64,000 bases of DNA from contig JAWRVZ010000064.1 in assembly GCA_037043235.1 (NCBI GenBank), forward strand, positions 2,036,501-2,100,500, read 5' to 3'. The DNA is from Rhodeus uyekii. Lineage: Eukaryota; Chordata; Actinopteri; Cypriniformes; Acheilognathidae. The position numbers were made by a program, and so were the translations under genes. The notes beneath the pieces are model-generated. The model saw only the letters and a program-made list of their open reading frames with translations, was not told where the DNA came from and did not search any database. Shown here in pieces: positions 1 through 12,000 of the stretch; the stretch's first letter is position 1; each line of letters starts with the position of its first letter.

Positions 1-2229
1 ATAGTGCCGGGAGGCGTGGTCTGTTTCTTCCCCTCCTATGAATATGAGAAGAGGATTCTGGGACACTGGGAGAGCACTGGTGTCCTCCAGAGACTGCAGT
101 CTAAGAAGAAGGTACAGTAACGGCAACACTGCCATGCAACGTTAATTAATGCTCAAATTGAGATGCTCTCTGTGTGTTTCAGATTTTCCAGGAGCCAAAA
201 AAAGCCAGTCAGGTTGAGAAAGTGCTCAGTGACTATTCCAAGTGTATACAGGTGTGTTAGTATGTGAATATTACTGTTTATATTACACACAAACACAACT
301 TTTTCTTATGCAGTAAACCAGAACAGATCTGTCTGTTTCTATCTACAGTAAATGTCACATTTATTTATATAGTGCTTTAAATAAAACACAGATTGTTTCA
401 AAGTAGCGTCACATGAATTAACAGGTAAATAAGTTTTAATGTAAAATTCATTCGTTAAGAAATCAGTTACCGTAAATTTTAACTGAAAAAGCTTTATAGA
501 AGACAATAGTGTCATTATTCATCTCAGTTTAGTTCAGTGTTGTTTCCATTCAGATAAAAACTATGCAAATTTTGTTCTCATCGGATAGTGTGCAGTTTAA
601 TATAATAATATTGATGCATGGTCTTTTAAACCATTTTTATAGAGTCTTTTATAGTGTTTAATGGTTTGTTAATGCAGCACTGCAGTAATGTTGAAAGTGG
701 TCAGACGGGGGCGCTGCTTTTCTCTGTAGTTGGAGGGAAAATGAGTGAAGGAATCAACTTCTCTGATGACCTGGGCAGGTGAGTACTAGCAATATGTTCC
801 AAATGAATACCTTGAAAAAAAAAAAAAAAGTGTAATATTTGGGTGAGAAAATCTACTGCAAATAACAAATCCAATCAATTTGTGTACCAATGGAGCTTTG
901 CTGGCATCTCATGGGGAAAGTTTTGTATTTTGCCTAAACAAAATCTTACTGAAAACAAATTCTTTGAGATATCAACCTCAAATTTGAAACTTGTATGTAC
1001 GTACATATGTATATATGTAAATATATGGCTTTGATTTTCTAGCAGTTTTAGAGTTCAAGACGTTTCATAAAATATATACATATTTCATATAAAATAATGT
1101 TCATAAATCATTTTCTGAAACTGTCTGTCACTTTGTTTCACTTTTTAAACTTTTTTTCCCCTTTAACAATAATCTGCCATGTGACTACTTTAAAATGAGT
1201 TCAAACTGAAGTCTGTGCTCCCAAGCTTCACATTTTTATGACTGTTATTTGACACAAACATTTGTGTCCTCTAAGTACCTCAGAGTAACTTTTTTTTAAA
1301 TTGACGCTAAAGCATTGCATGACAAAATGACAGTTTTCTAACATATTTTAGTTAGATTTTTTTTTTTTTACATTTTCAGTGTGGTTTTACTTCTTTTTTA
1401 AAATACAACATTACCTAAACGCAATCAAAATACAACGTTATGTCATTAAAACATTTTGTTTGCTAGGCAGTATGTTAAAAATACATTAGAACATACAAAT
1501 GAAAGCATGTTATCGTTGAACGAAACCTATTTTGTGTCTGTGGATGTTTAGATGTATCGCTATGGTTGGAATGCCGTATCCCAACATAAAGTCACCGGAG
1601 CTGCTGGAGAAGATGGCTTACCTGGACAAACACATGGTGAGACATCCTTTGGGATGGTGTTGATGTGAACTTGCAGAAACAAATTGGCCATTTCTAAGAG
1701 ATCTCTCTCCCTTCTGTTTCAGCCTCATGTTAGTGGTAAAAGTCCTGGCAAAGCTTTGGTTGAGAGTCTGTGCATGAAAGCCGTCAATCAATCTATTGGT
1801 AAGCGGAGCCACATATTCAAGATATGCTGTGTTTCACAAAGGGAAAACATTTCTCTGAATTAAGAATAGCATACTACCATAGTACTTTTATTATTTCTTT
1901 CATATAAGAATAGTATACTAGTACATTATTACTAATTCAACTGTTAATACAATGCAGTCTACTATCTAACATTTTTGAAGATCCTGATATAGCAGAGTAA
2001 AGCACAGTTTAACACATTTGTTTCTGACTTCCTACACCACACAGGTCGGGCAATACGTCACTGTGGCGATTACGCATGTATTGTGCTGTGTGACCATCGG
2101 TACGCCCGAACAGGCACACTGCAGAAACTTCCCGAGTGGATTCGTTCCAGCACGCGCACACATACAACTTTTGGTCCCGCCTTCGCCAGCGTCAGGAGGG
2201 TAAGCATACTGCATATTGTGCAATATGTG

Positions 2230-2288
<59 letters not shown>

Positions 2289-5081
2289 CATACATATGCG
2301 TCTACTTTTTAAAAACTGTATTTGCAACAGTATTATTAGTTGTATGGTCACATGATCTTTTTGATGTTGCATGTTTATTCAGCAATTGTCCAGTTGTTTC
2401 AAAAAATTATCGTCAATTATCCATAACTGTTCAGGGTCGGTACACAGTGCTTGTGCGTGAAATTCAAACAATAAGAAAACAAACACAAGTCAGAATCTGA
2501 AGAAAAGGAAAAAGCAGTCTCTCCCGCTGTGCAGCAGCTCGTCCTTTAAGAAGCGTGTCGGATGAGATGAGAAGAGCCCGCCCTCATGGCAGCACAGCCA
2601 ATCACGTCTTCTTGCATGATTGACAGGTCAGACAGCCTATCAGCGTCAGCTGTCAGAGTGACAGTACAAGTGCCAAAGACAACAACCCTCGCAAGAAAGA
2701 AAAACAGAAAGAAAATTTACTGATGTACATGAGTTATTAAATGAGAATGTACATGTTCGTGTTTTTGGTGTCTTTTTTACACAACAGTGTTGCCGCGATT
2801 TGTTTGATGAAGCGATCGGCATTCATCTAAAAAAAATAAAAATAATTATGTGCACTGTACTGTGTATATGTTTGCTAACAACAAAGGAGGTGTTTAGTTT
2901 TCTCTTAACACCTCAGAAAAAAAACAGAATAGCTACAGTGTGTTATCCCTCAGACAAGATCAACGACAGTGAAAAGAAGAACCGTCATTGGAGTGAGCGG
3001 ACCGCGATGCACATGCAAGGCAAACTCAGCACCTGCACAGTGAACTAAGTACGCTCGAGTCACGGGATCGAGATAACCCATGTTAAGTGGTGAATTTGTC
3101 CCTCTTTTGTGCTCGAGATATTAGATTTAGGTGACAGAAAAGAATAATCGACGTAACCCACAAGCAAATAATAAGACTAATAGGGAGTTTGGCGGTTCCA
3201 CTTCAAAAACATTGACATAATAGTATTGGCGAATTAACCGTGAGTCGAGATAAGTGAACTTCACTGTATATGAATGAAGATTTTCCTTTTATGTTAAGGT
3301 CCCCAAGTTGTTTTCTACCTAAATAAAAGCTGTGGTTTTAAAGCAAAGAAATTAAGACAGTCATGAATATAAGTATTGTCAAGTTTGAACCCTTCCTGGT
3401 TTCTTATTTTTTTGCACGTCACACTTAAATGTTTCAGATCAAACATATTTAAGTATTAGTCAACGATAACGCAAGTAAATACAAATTACCGTTTTTAAGT
3501 GAAGGTTGTTATTATTAAGGGAAAATAAAATCCAAACCTACATGCCACTGTGTGAAAAAGTAATTTTCACCCTAAACCTAATAACTGGTTGGGCCAACCT
3601 TAGCAGCAACAACCTTTGAAATAACTTACAATGAGTCTTTTACAGCACTGTGGAGGAATTTTGGCTCGCTCATCTTTGCAGAATTGTTGGAATTCAGCCA
3701 AATTGGAGGTTTTTTTTTAGCATGAACTGCCTTTTTAAGGTCATGCCACAGCATCTCAGCAAGATTCAGGTCAGAACGTTGACTAGTTCACTCCAAAGTC
3801 TTAATTTTGTTTTTATTCAGCCATTCAGAGGTGGACTTGCTGGTGTGTTTTGGATCATTGTCCAGCTGTAAAACCCAAGTTTGCTTCAGCTTGAGGTCAC
3901 AAACAGATGGCTAGACATTCTCCTTCAGGATTTTTGGTAGACAGCAGAATTCATAGTTCCATGCATCACAGCAAGTTAAAACAGCCCCAGACCATCAGAC
4001 TACCACCACCATATTTTACTTTTGGTATGATGATCTTTTTCTGAAATGCAAGTGTTACTTTTACGCCAGATGTTATGGGACACACACCTTCCAAAAAGTT
4101 AAACTTCTGTCTCATCAGTACACAGGGTATTTTCTCAAAAGTCTTGGGGATCATCAAGATATTTTCTGGCAAAAATGAGACGAGCCTTAATGTTCTTTTT
4201 GCCCAGCAGTGGTTTTCGTCTTGGAACTCTGTCATGCAGGCCATTTGTTCCTAGTCTTTTTCTCTTGGTAGAGTCATTGACCTTAACTGAGGCAAGTAAG
4301 TCCTGCAGTTCTTTGGATGTTGTGAAGTCTTTTGTGACCTTTTGGATGAGTCATCGCTGTGCTCTTGGGGTAATTTTGGGTGTCCGAACACTCTTGGGAA
4401 GGTTCACCACTGTTCCATGTTTTCACCATTTGTGGATAATGGCTCTCACTGTGGTTTGCTGGAGTCCCAAAGCTTTAGAAATGGCTTTATAACCTTTTTC
4501 AGACTGATATGTCACAAAAGACTCAACAAATTACTTTCTCATTTGTTCCTGAATTTCTTTGGATCTTGGCATGATGTCTACCTTTTTGAAGGTTTTTTGG
4601 TCTGCTGCACTTTGTCAGGCATGTCCTTTTTTTTTTTACACAGGACCATGTAGATTTGGATTTTGTTTTCGCTTAATAATAAAAAGCGTCCTGTCCTGCA
4701 TTTTGCGTTGACTTATCTTTTACTAATATTTTGGTATTAGTAACAGGTTTTTCTTTTTTTTTTGTCCTTAGCTGATCACTTGACACGAGACCACATTCAG
4801 CTTTATTTCTAAAGTAGTAGGTTTAATGCCGAGCTCATTGAGTGTGATAGAAATGTGAAGTGTGTGCATATGAAGTGCGACTGAGTGTCTCTCCAGCTGC
4901 ATGCTGTTTTAATGAGACAGACGTTCTCCAGCTGTTCTCTCTGTAAGCAGGTCTGTTCTAATGACAGGAAGTGGAGGATGACAGGATGAGAAGGATTTGT
5001 TAGCAATATGCTCTCTGTCTGATCCTTTATTTGATTCTACAGTTCTTCCTGGAGAAGCGACAGAGACCGCTGCTGCTCTGA
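1..5081 (+). CDS. ddx11: ddx11, 3' part: Fe-S DNA helicase (ChlR1 family), seven exons, 5' end outside window
   Basis: Coding exons are <1-111, 183-251, 678-778, 1552-1636, 1723-1798, 2045-2199 and 5043-5081; all join in frame and end in TGA at 5079-5081. The part present is the second helicase lobe. Helicase motif V reads GGKMSEGINFSDDLGR (exon 678-778), and motif VI, QSIGRAIRH, spans the 1723-1798 and 2045-2199 exons. PGGVVCFFPSYEYE opens the window, and the tail is FFLEKRQRPLLL. DDX11 is known as a 5'-3' helicase of the XPD/FANCJ family that acts in sister-chromatid cohesion and resolves G-quadruplexes and flaps in the nucleus. The Fe-S cluster and Walker A motifs lie upstream and cannot be seen. 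The last intron is 2.8 kb and holds two transposons. The gene converges on washc1, about 0.7 kb away. Confidence 0.95.
2227..2284. repeat. (GT)n-(TA)n compound microsatellite
   Basis: A GT run followed directly by a TA run lies in the last ddx11 intron. It begins about 30 bases after the 2045-2199 exon. Confidence 0.95.
2408..3269 (-). mobile_element. Chimeric pogo/Tigger-like MITE fragment in ddx11 intron
   Basis: Bases about 2408-2700 are the reverse complement of the interior of the MITE at 57016-57691 (about 57190-57500). The shared part includes the tract GGATGAGATGAGAAGAGCCC. The right end near 3269 has a different terminus, which reads CAGTGAAGTTCACTTATCTC on the minus strand and recalls Tigger-type ends. 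No matching left terminal repeat was found. The element therefore looks truncated or recombined. No intact coding capacity is visible. Confidence 0.55.
3370..4760 (-). mobile_element. Decayed Tc1-like DNA transposon
   Basis: The element lies in the last ddx11 intron. Long terminal inverted repeats are visible: the left end near 3520-3550 and the right end near 4645-4690 both read, in opposite orientation, ATGTAG(G/A)TTTGGATTTT followed by a CTTAATAATAA tract. The minus strand carries transposase remnants, with YGGGSLMVWGC near the DDE core at about 3990-4030. Several frames are needed to follow the protein, so it is inactive. The layout fits the IR/DR (long inverted repeat) type of fish Tc1 elements. 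Confidence 0.85.
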
Positions 5082-5270
5082 GGCCATCGACTCGACAGCC
5101 TGTAAAAGTACTACATTGTGTTCTGCATTATGAATGTTTGTTTGATTACTCTGGCCTTGTGAATTATTGAGTTCTGCCGACTCTGTCCTCAAGTTCTGCG
5201 TTTAAGCAGATATTGTGTATTGTGGTTCTGTTCTTGACTCATTTAAATAAAGCTAATTTTTACAAGACTG
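5082..5270 (+). terminator. ddx11: ddx11 3' UTR and poly(A) signal
   Basis: A canonical AATAAA lies at 5246-5251, 165 bases after the stop codon. Cleavage would be expected near 5265-5275. The precise end cannot be read from sequence alone. Confidence 0.7.
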
Positions 5271-6010
5271 GATTGGTTTTTAATCCAAAATGTGAAACCG
5301 ACTGACTCATTGATGTAGATTCATAAGGGTTAAAACAATCATAGTAGATTAGAGTTTATTTTGCTGTATTAAAGCTACAAATGCCAGACAGGTTTTAGTG
5401 CATGTAAAACTCACACACACACAAAAAAAAAATATATATATATATATATATGACAATCTTTTTTTCCTTAATGGAACTATAGTTATTTCACCAACGTCAT
5501 TGTCACCTTCTTTTGCGTGAAAGTGAAAAATGTTCATTAAAAAGCGATTAAGCTAATCATAATGTCAGATTTCTGAGTGAAACTAGTTAACAATATTGAA
5601 CCTATTGCTTCCGTAGCCTAGATGACCTCGGATAAACTGGATCAGAACTGGAGGAGGTTATTACATTTTGATGAAAGATATATAAATATAAGGCATAATT
5701 AACAATGTTAAAATGTACTCGAATGGCTAGAAACGTGAATGAAAAATGCAAATTGGATGGATGTAACAGGAATGGCCTGTTACTTTAATAATATAATCTT
5801 TCTGGCTCTAAGGGTTTTACTGATATTTAGAACACATCTTCTCATACTTTTGTTCATTCACTGACCTTGAGGTTACAAAACAAGTGACAAAATGTGTCCC
5901 TTAACACTCCATAGCTTCCATTGGAGAGATGTGAAATCTCCTCCAGACTCTTGTCTTTGAGGATTTCAACTACCGACTTGAGTTTCACACTCAACTGTGA
6001 GTCACCATGG
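5271..6010. other. Interval between the 3' ends of ddx11 and washc1
   Basis: This 0.7 kb interval is AT-rich and contains a short (TA)n run at about 5432-5453. It should hold the washc1 3' UTR on the minus strand. I could not assign the washc1 poly(A) site. No other gene is visible. Confidence 0.6.
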
Positions 6011-9000
6011 TTACGCCTCCCAATCATCTTCATCATCTGCGGCCGGTTGCTGCGGTGCTGGAAGGGGCGGGATCACATCTGACATCCTGGCGAACGCTCC
6101 GCCGGAGTTGGCAGGTGCTTCAGATGAGTCTCCAGCTCCTGGAACCTTGCCAGAGATACCTGTCAAATATTCACAATGAAAAAACTGCATCAGCTAGCAT
6201 GAACACACAGATTGAGGTGGTGAAATTAAGTTTCAAACGCACCTTTCCTGCGCAAGGCCAGTTTGTTGAAGAGGTCCGACATCAGGTTTCCACCGCTGAC
6301 CGCTGCACCAACTGGAAAAAAGAAAAAATAGCCTTTTCTGTAAATGTTACACATTAAACGGCTTGAGAAGATTTTTGAACTAAGATAAGAAATGAACACT
6401 TATTCAGTAAGGACTCATTAAAATGATCAAAGGTGACAGTTATGAACTTTCAACTCAAAGAATCCTGAAAAAAATAAAGGAAATCCACAAATTAAGCAGC
6501 ACAAGCACTTTCAATAGTATGTAATGTTTCTTGAACAAATCTCAAGAAAATAGCTTTTTAAAATAGAAGACAATTATTTCAAATGAATATTTTTGCAATA
6601 ATTTTGGTCTAATAAATGCCGCAAAAAAAGAAAATTTTATATAGAAACAGCCAAACTTTTGAGTCATACGGATCACTTTTATTGTGCTTTTTTGATCTTT
6701 TCCAAAAGACTCAACAGCATCCATCCTCATTAACTTTCAATGAATTTTCTACTAAATCTTGTTCCTCAAAAGAAAGCAAATCAGTTTCCAAATGACTGTC
6801 TTTGTTATTTTCTAAAACAACCAGTCCATATTTCAAGAGAAAAACAAGTCTTAAAGAATATTAAATGATGTTCTCTCAAATCTTCACAGTGGCATTTACT
6901 CTCCTCCAAGACCTAAATCATTAGTAATCACCTCTCAAAGATGACTAATTCAAAAGACCACATAGTTTATCCATTGATAATACATCAAAGAAGAACTTGT
7001 TTTAAATATCTAAGACTTTGTGAGTCCAGAGCCAGTCGATTTCAGAGCAAATGTCAAGCAGATTTAAAAAGGCTTAATAGGGCAGATTTAATGAAAGTAA
7101 ATTTCTCTTTTGACCTTTCCAAATACCACGGCGCTCTTCCTTATATCAGTAATACTGAAACAATGAATTCCTCTTGTTTAAAAAAAAATAATATTATAAT
7201 ATTGATCTTGCAAATGAATAGCAAGTACTTTTTACATATATACCGTGTGGTTGCCGGGATGTACCTATGTGATTACTAGATTGTTTCTAGGTGGTTGCTT
7301 ACTGACCCAAGTCTGTACATGCGGCTTGGGTGCCATAGGATTTTTTATGCTTGCTTTAGCAAACACTACTAACAAGTTTTTACTCTAATAACAGTTTAGC
7401 TAATGTTAACACCCTCTAATTGAAGCTGTTTGACAGTATGCACAGCCTGTTTTAAGCACAGAGTGTAAACACTGGTGGTGTCTGACCTTGCTCTTGTTCC
7501 TTCTGTTTCTTCTTTTCCATCTTGCGCTCCTTCACATTGCGGAGGTTTGCTTTGCCAATACCACCGGCATTTCTGATCGACTCCAGTAGGCTGGCTCGCC
7601 CGTCCGATGGCTGTAACACCTCAGTAGGGGCGCCTTTCACCACACCTTGTAAACACAAACACAAAAGAATAAGGTTGACGTACACTACCATTCAAAAGTT
7701 AGATAAGAAAATAACAATAAAACTTTAATTCAGCAAGGATGCGTTCAATTGATGAAAAGTAACAGTAAAGTCTTTTATAGAGTTGAGCCGGATACTCGGC
7801 TGAAACGAGTATCCAGTACGGATAAAGCACTTTTGCCGAGTACAAGTATTATATGAGTAATACGAGTCAATATCTGTGCTCAGATTGAATAAAAATCCTC
7901 ATTGGGTAGCTGACTGTGTCTGCATTCTGTGATAGGCTAGTCACAGCGCCCCTCCCCTACACATGCAGATTTGCTGTGTCTGCCCTGCTCATTCCGCACA
8001 GAGCACTGAGAAGAGACACACACACATATACCTGGTGTATAAATAAAAATAAAATAAAAATCACACTGATCATAAAAAAAAAAAATAAAAAAATAAAAAC
8101 TTATGTTTAGATGAAAACTCTTTATTTTTCTTTAAAATTGCAACCGCATGTGTTGTATTCATGTTTGTTTGTTATCGTGATCAGAACCACTGAAGCTCAA
8201 TGCTGATGCTGTCATGTAAATAGTTTTCTAATCAGCAATAAATATAACAATTTCTGATCAACCCATATCAATTGTATGATTAAAAATAAAATACCGGTTA
8301 AAGCCCTGCCCATTTCAAGATAACCCAACTATTTTATTACTTAATATTCTAAAAAAATATCCAGAACAAATCCACAAAAATAAGCAGCAGCACAACTGTT
8401 TTCAACACTGATAAATACACGTTTTTTGAGCATCAAATCAGCACATTAGGATCATGTGACACTGAAGGCTGCAATAATGAAAATTCAGCTTTGCATCATA
8501 GGAATAAATTACTTATGATAATAAACTAAAATAGAAAAAATTGTAGGGTAATAACATTTCAAAATATTATTTTTTGACTGTAATTTTGATCAAATAAATG
8601 CAGCCTTGTTGAGCATAAGAGTTCAAAAACATTTAAAAATCAAAAAACATAAAAAACCCACAAACATTGAATGGTAGTGTATTTGGACAAAAAAATAGAT
8701 TGTTTTGTTGTTTGTGGGCAGAAGGCAAAAAGTTACCTTTCAAATAAGTTTCAGTTTTGTACCCTTAACCATCTTAGCATAGCAAAACCCATAGCAAATC
8801 AATATTGCAACATCAACATCACAGTCGGTTTGTTTTACAAGCAATAACAATAAAATCCAATGAAATTATGAAAAACACCATCATCTGAAAAAGAATCTTA
8901 CTTGTGGGAGTGGCTTGACTTGTGTCAGCAGTGCGTTCTGGTGTGATAGGTGGAGGCAGGGGTGGAGGGGGCGGGGCTGTAGAAGTTCCATGGGGTGGTA

Positions 9001-12000
9001 CTGATACTTGGGTTGACTCTGGTGGAGGAGGGGGTGGAGGCGGCGGAGGGGGCGGAGCCTCGAGTCTAAAATGAGAGTCTTAAAAAAAACATGTTTAGAC
9101 CATGAAGGAAAACATAATTGAGACTGCTCAAAGGGGTCACATTATATGCTTTTATTTAGTTTTTTATTACTTATTTTAATATTTTTCAGAATAATTATAT
9201 TTCAAAATGTAATTTCTTACAGTATGACCTTTAAGTTTAAAAAGCCATAAAAGAATGTTAATAATAATCCCACCGGATCCACTTGATTCATCATGCTCTG
9301 TGCCAAAAGAGGGTAGTTCAGGGAAGCTGTTGCTGGCTGGAACGGATGGTGCGAACCCTGGGCCGAGGTCAGCGCTGTACATGAGGTCATCAGCGATGCC
9401 AGGTAGGTCAGGCAGGTAAGATGGCACATCGATCTCCGGCACTTGCCCCAGGTCTGGCACGTAGAAATAATTCTCTGCGGTCTGAGAAGAAAGCGTGAAA
9501 CACATCAGCTCCGCTTGCGTCCTGTTTTCAGTTTATTGCTTTATCATAGGTGTGACTCAACAGCTCACCTGTCTTTCCAGCTGCTCTCTCTTGGTGATAG
9601 ACAGTGGTGCATCAAACGGTTTATCTTCCTTTTCCGTCTCTAACGTGTTGTGCGTCTTAGTCACAGCGCCCGCCAGGGGGTCAAGAAACACATATTTCTT
9701 ATAGCTGAAGACACACAAACAGGCATAGCGATGATTATATGAGCGTTATTAAGGTTGCATTGCCTGTGAAGCATTCAGTCAATATGTGTAGGTGTGTGTG
9801 TACTCACAGGTTCTCCGTTGTGTTGAACAGCAATAAGGAGCTGACTGAGTTGACATTTCTCGGCAGACTTCCCAAACCCTCCTCTGTCTCATCCTCAGAG
9901 CGCTTCTTAGTGTTTACACACACTGGCAAATACAACAACTTCTCCTATAAAACACATTTGTTGGTCATTTCATGAGTCATTTTCACATAAATTTGTGTTG
10001 ATAGTTTTACACTGCAATATGACATTACAATTTAAGGTCGTGAAACTACTATTTAAAAACAAGGGGGAAAAAAAAATGTAATGCAAGAACAAATATCCTG
10101 AATTTTTCTATTAACAACTATTAAGTGTTTGTGTGGCTCTAATGATTGAGTCAAAATCCAATGGTATTTTTTGTATAAAATGTATTTTTTACAAAATGCA
10201 ATATTTTAAAATGAATATTTTATTGATTTTTGTTACAATTTAAAACATGAAATAGACTTTTAAATCTGACTGTTTATATTTAAATTAAAAAATAATTGAC
10301 GTTGTTGTTACTGTTAAATTATTGTTGTTGTTAACTGTATTCACCTTGGGCCTGAGAGTTACAGAATTTCAATTCTCTATATGTATGCACTGTATATATT
10401 GCAGAATTGACAATAAAGCTGACTTTGACTTTGACTTTGACATTTGTTTTTCTAACTACATTTAAAAAAATGAAGTAAATAAGGAGTTTTCAATTTGTCT
10501 TTTAAGTTTTAAAAGCCATTTAAAAAGCATTTGATTTATTTCCCTTTTTAGGTTTGAATTATTTCAATGGTAATCTGTTTGGATGGATGGATGGATGGAT
10601 GGATGGATAGATCTTTAGTCTTTACAATAAATCATTACAAAAGTATATGGAAAGACACTAAAGACAAAATGTTAGCTTACATAATATATCAATTCATTTC
10701 CACGTATTTGTATTAGCAAAATTTGATCCATATACTCTGTAGAGTGACTGAATTCTTTTCACCTGCAAGGCCTTGTCATCCAGTGGCCGGAGTTTGCTCT
10801 GAACTTTAAAGCGAGGCCGCTTTTGGGATGTGGGATCAACTGCACCCATAAAGATGGAAGAATAATCCTGCAGTTTTTCTGGAGCGGGGTATTTGGCACT
10901 GGAGAACACCTACACAAAAACATCCAACATATAACCACTCAGACCTTTAAACTTCATGCAGTGTGTGTAGTATAGCTGTTTGTGAATGTAAAATGTCTGC
11001 AAAGTTTTAAAGATCAAAGTGCACGACAGATAAAGACTTTGTATCCTAAAGGAAAGAATGAATTCTGAACTGCCGAAACGAGTCGGCAGTAATTCCCGCC
11101 TCACATACCCACGTAACAGGTAACAAGTTAGCATATTGCCAGCATATGGTCTTCACTGGCTACGCAAGAATGCCGTCTACTTTGACCAGCCCTCAAACAC
11201 TCTACTGTACTTTCCTGCATATAACCCGCGGGTTATACAAGGTTTTACAAGCCCCGCAGACGGGGGTGCGGTTTATGTAAGGGTATGGCTATGTCACACA
11301 TTTTTTACACGTAATAATATTTCTATATATTTGTTATGTCCTTAAGGCTGTAAGGGTTTTTTTGTGATATTTTCTTTCTGTTGTTCTTTCTTGCTGACGT
11401 GCTGCTGCACAGCGGGAGAGACTGCCTTTTCTTTTTCTTCTGATTCTGACTTTGGATTTCGTGCACAAGTGTACCGAGCCTGAACAGTTATGGATAATTG
11501 ACGTCATGCGAGCAACATTCGAAATTCGAAATGTGAACTTACACAAAAAAATAGTTCATAAATCTATGGGTGCGGGTTATATAAGGGTGCGGGTTATACC
11601 GCCAATTTTTTGCACAAAACCCGCGGGCTATTTGAGGGTGCGGATTATCTGCGTCTACGGGATATATGCAGGAAAATATGGTAGTTGTAACAGACCTTGT
11701 GATTGTGACAGGCCATGTGCTCGTGTTGTCTTAATCCATCCTACTTGTTACCCGATTATTGGTTCAGTTGCCCCACCTGCTCTCCCTCATTACCCTCCTT
11801 GTTTGCTCCCGTTTATTCTCCCTGTGTGCTCTCCTGTCCTGTGCCAGTTCATTGTCATACACTCCATGTGTTGTTATTCTGTTCCCAAGCCCTACTTTTC
11901 CTACTGTGCTTGAAGCCTTTATTGTTTTTCCCCTAACGGGATAGTATTAATGTGTCTTTTGTTTCATTTTCTAAATGAAGTGCATCTCTGCATTTGGGTC

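Noticed and set aside
2032..2372. Overlapping frames containing YIYIYI or HTHTHT
   Set aside because: They are translations of the GT/TA microsatellite and of the ddx11 exon in wrong frames.
11452..11913. 153-codon open frame
   Set aside because: It runs from a MITE into an LTR-like repeat, so it cannot be a conserved gene.
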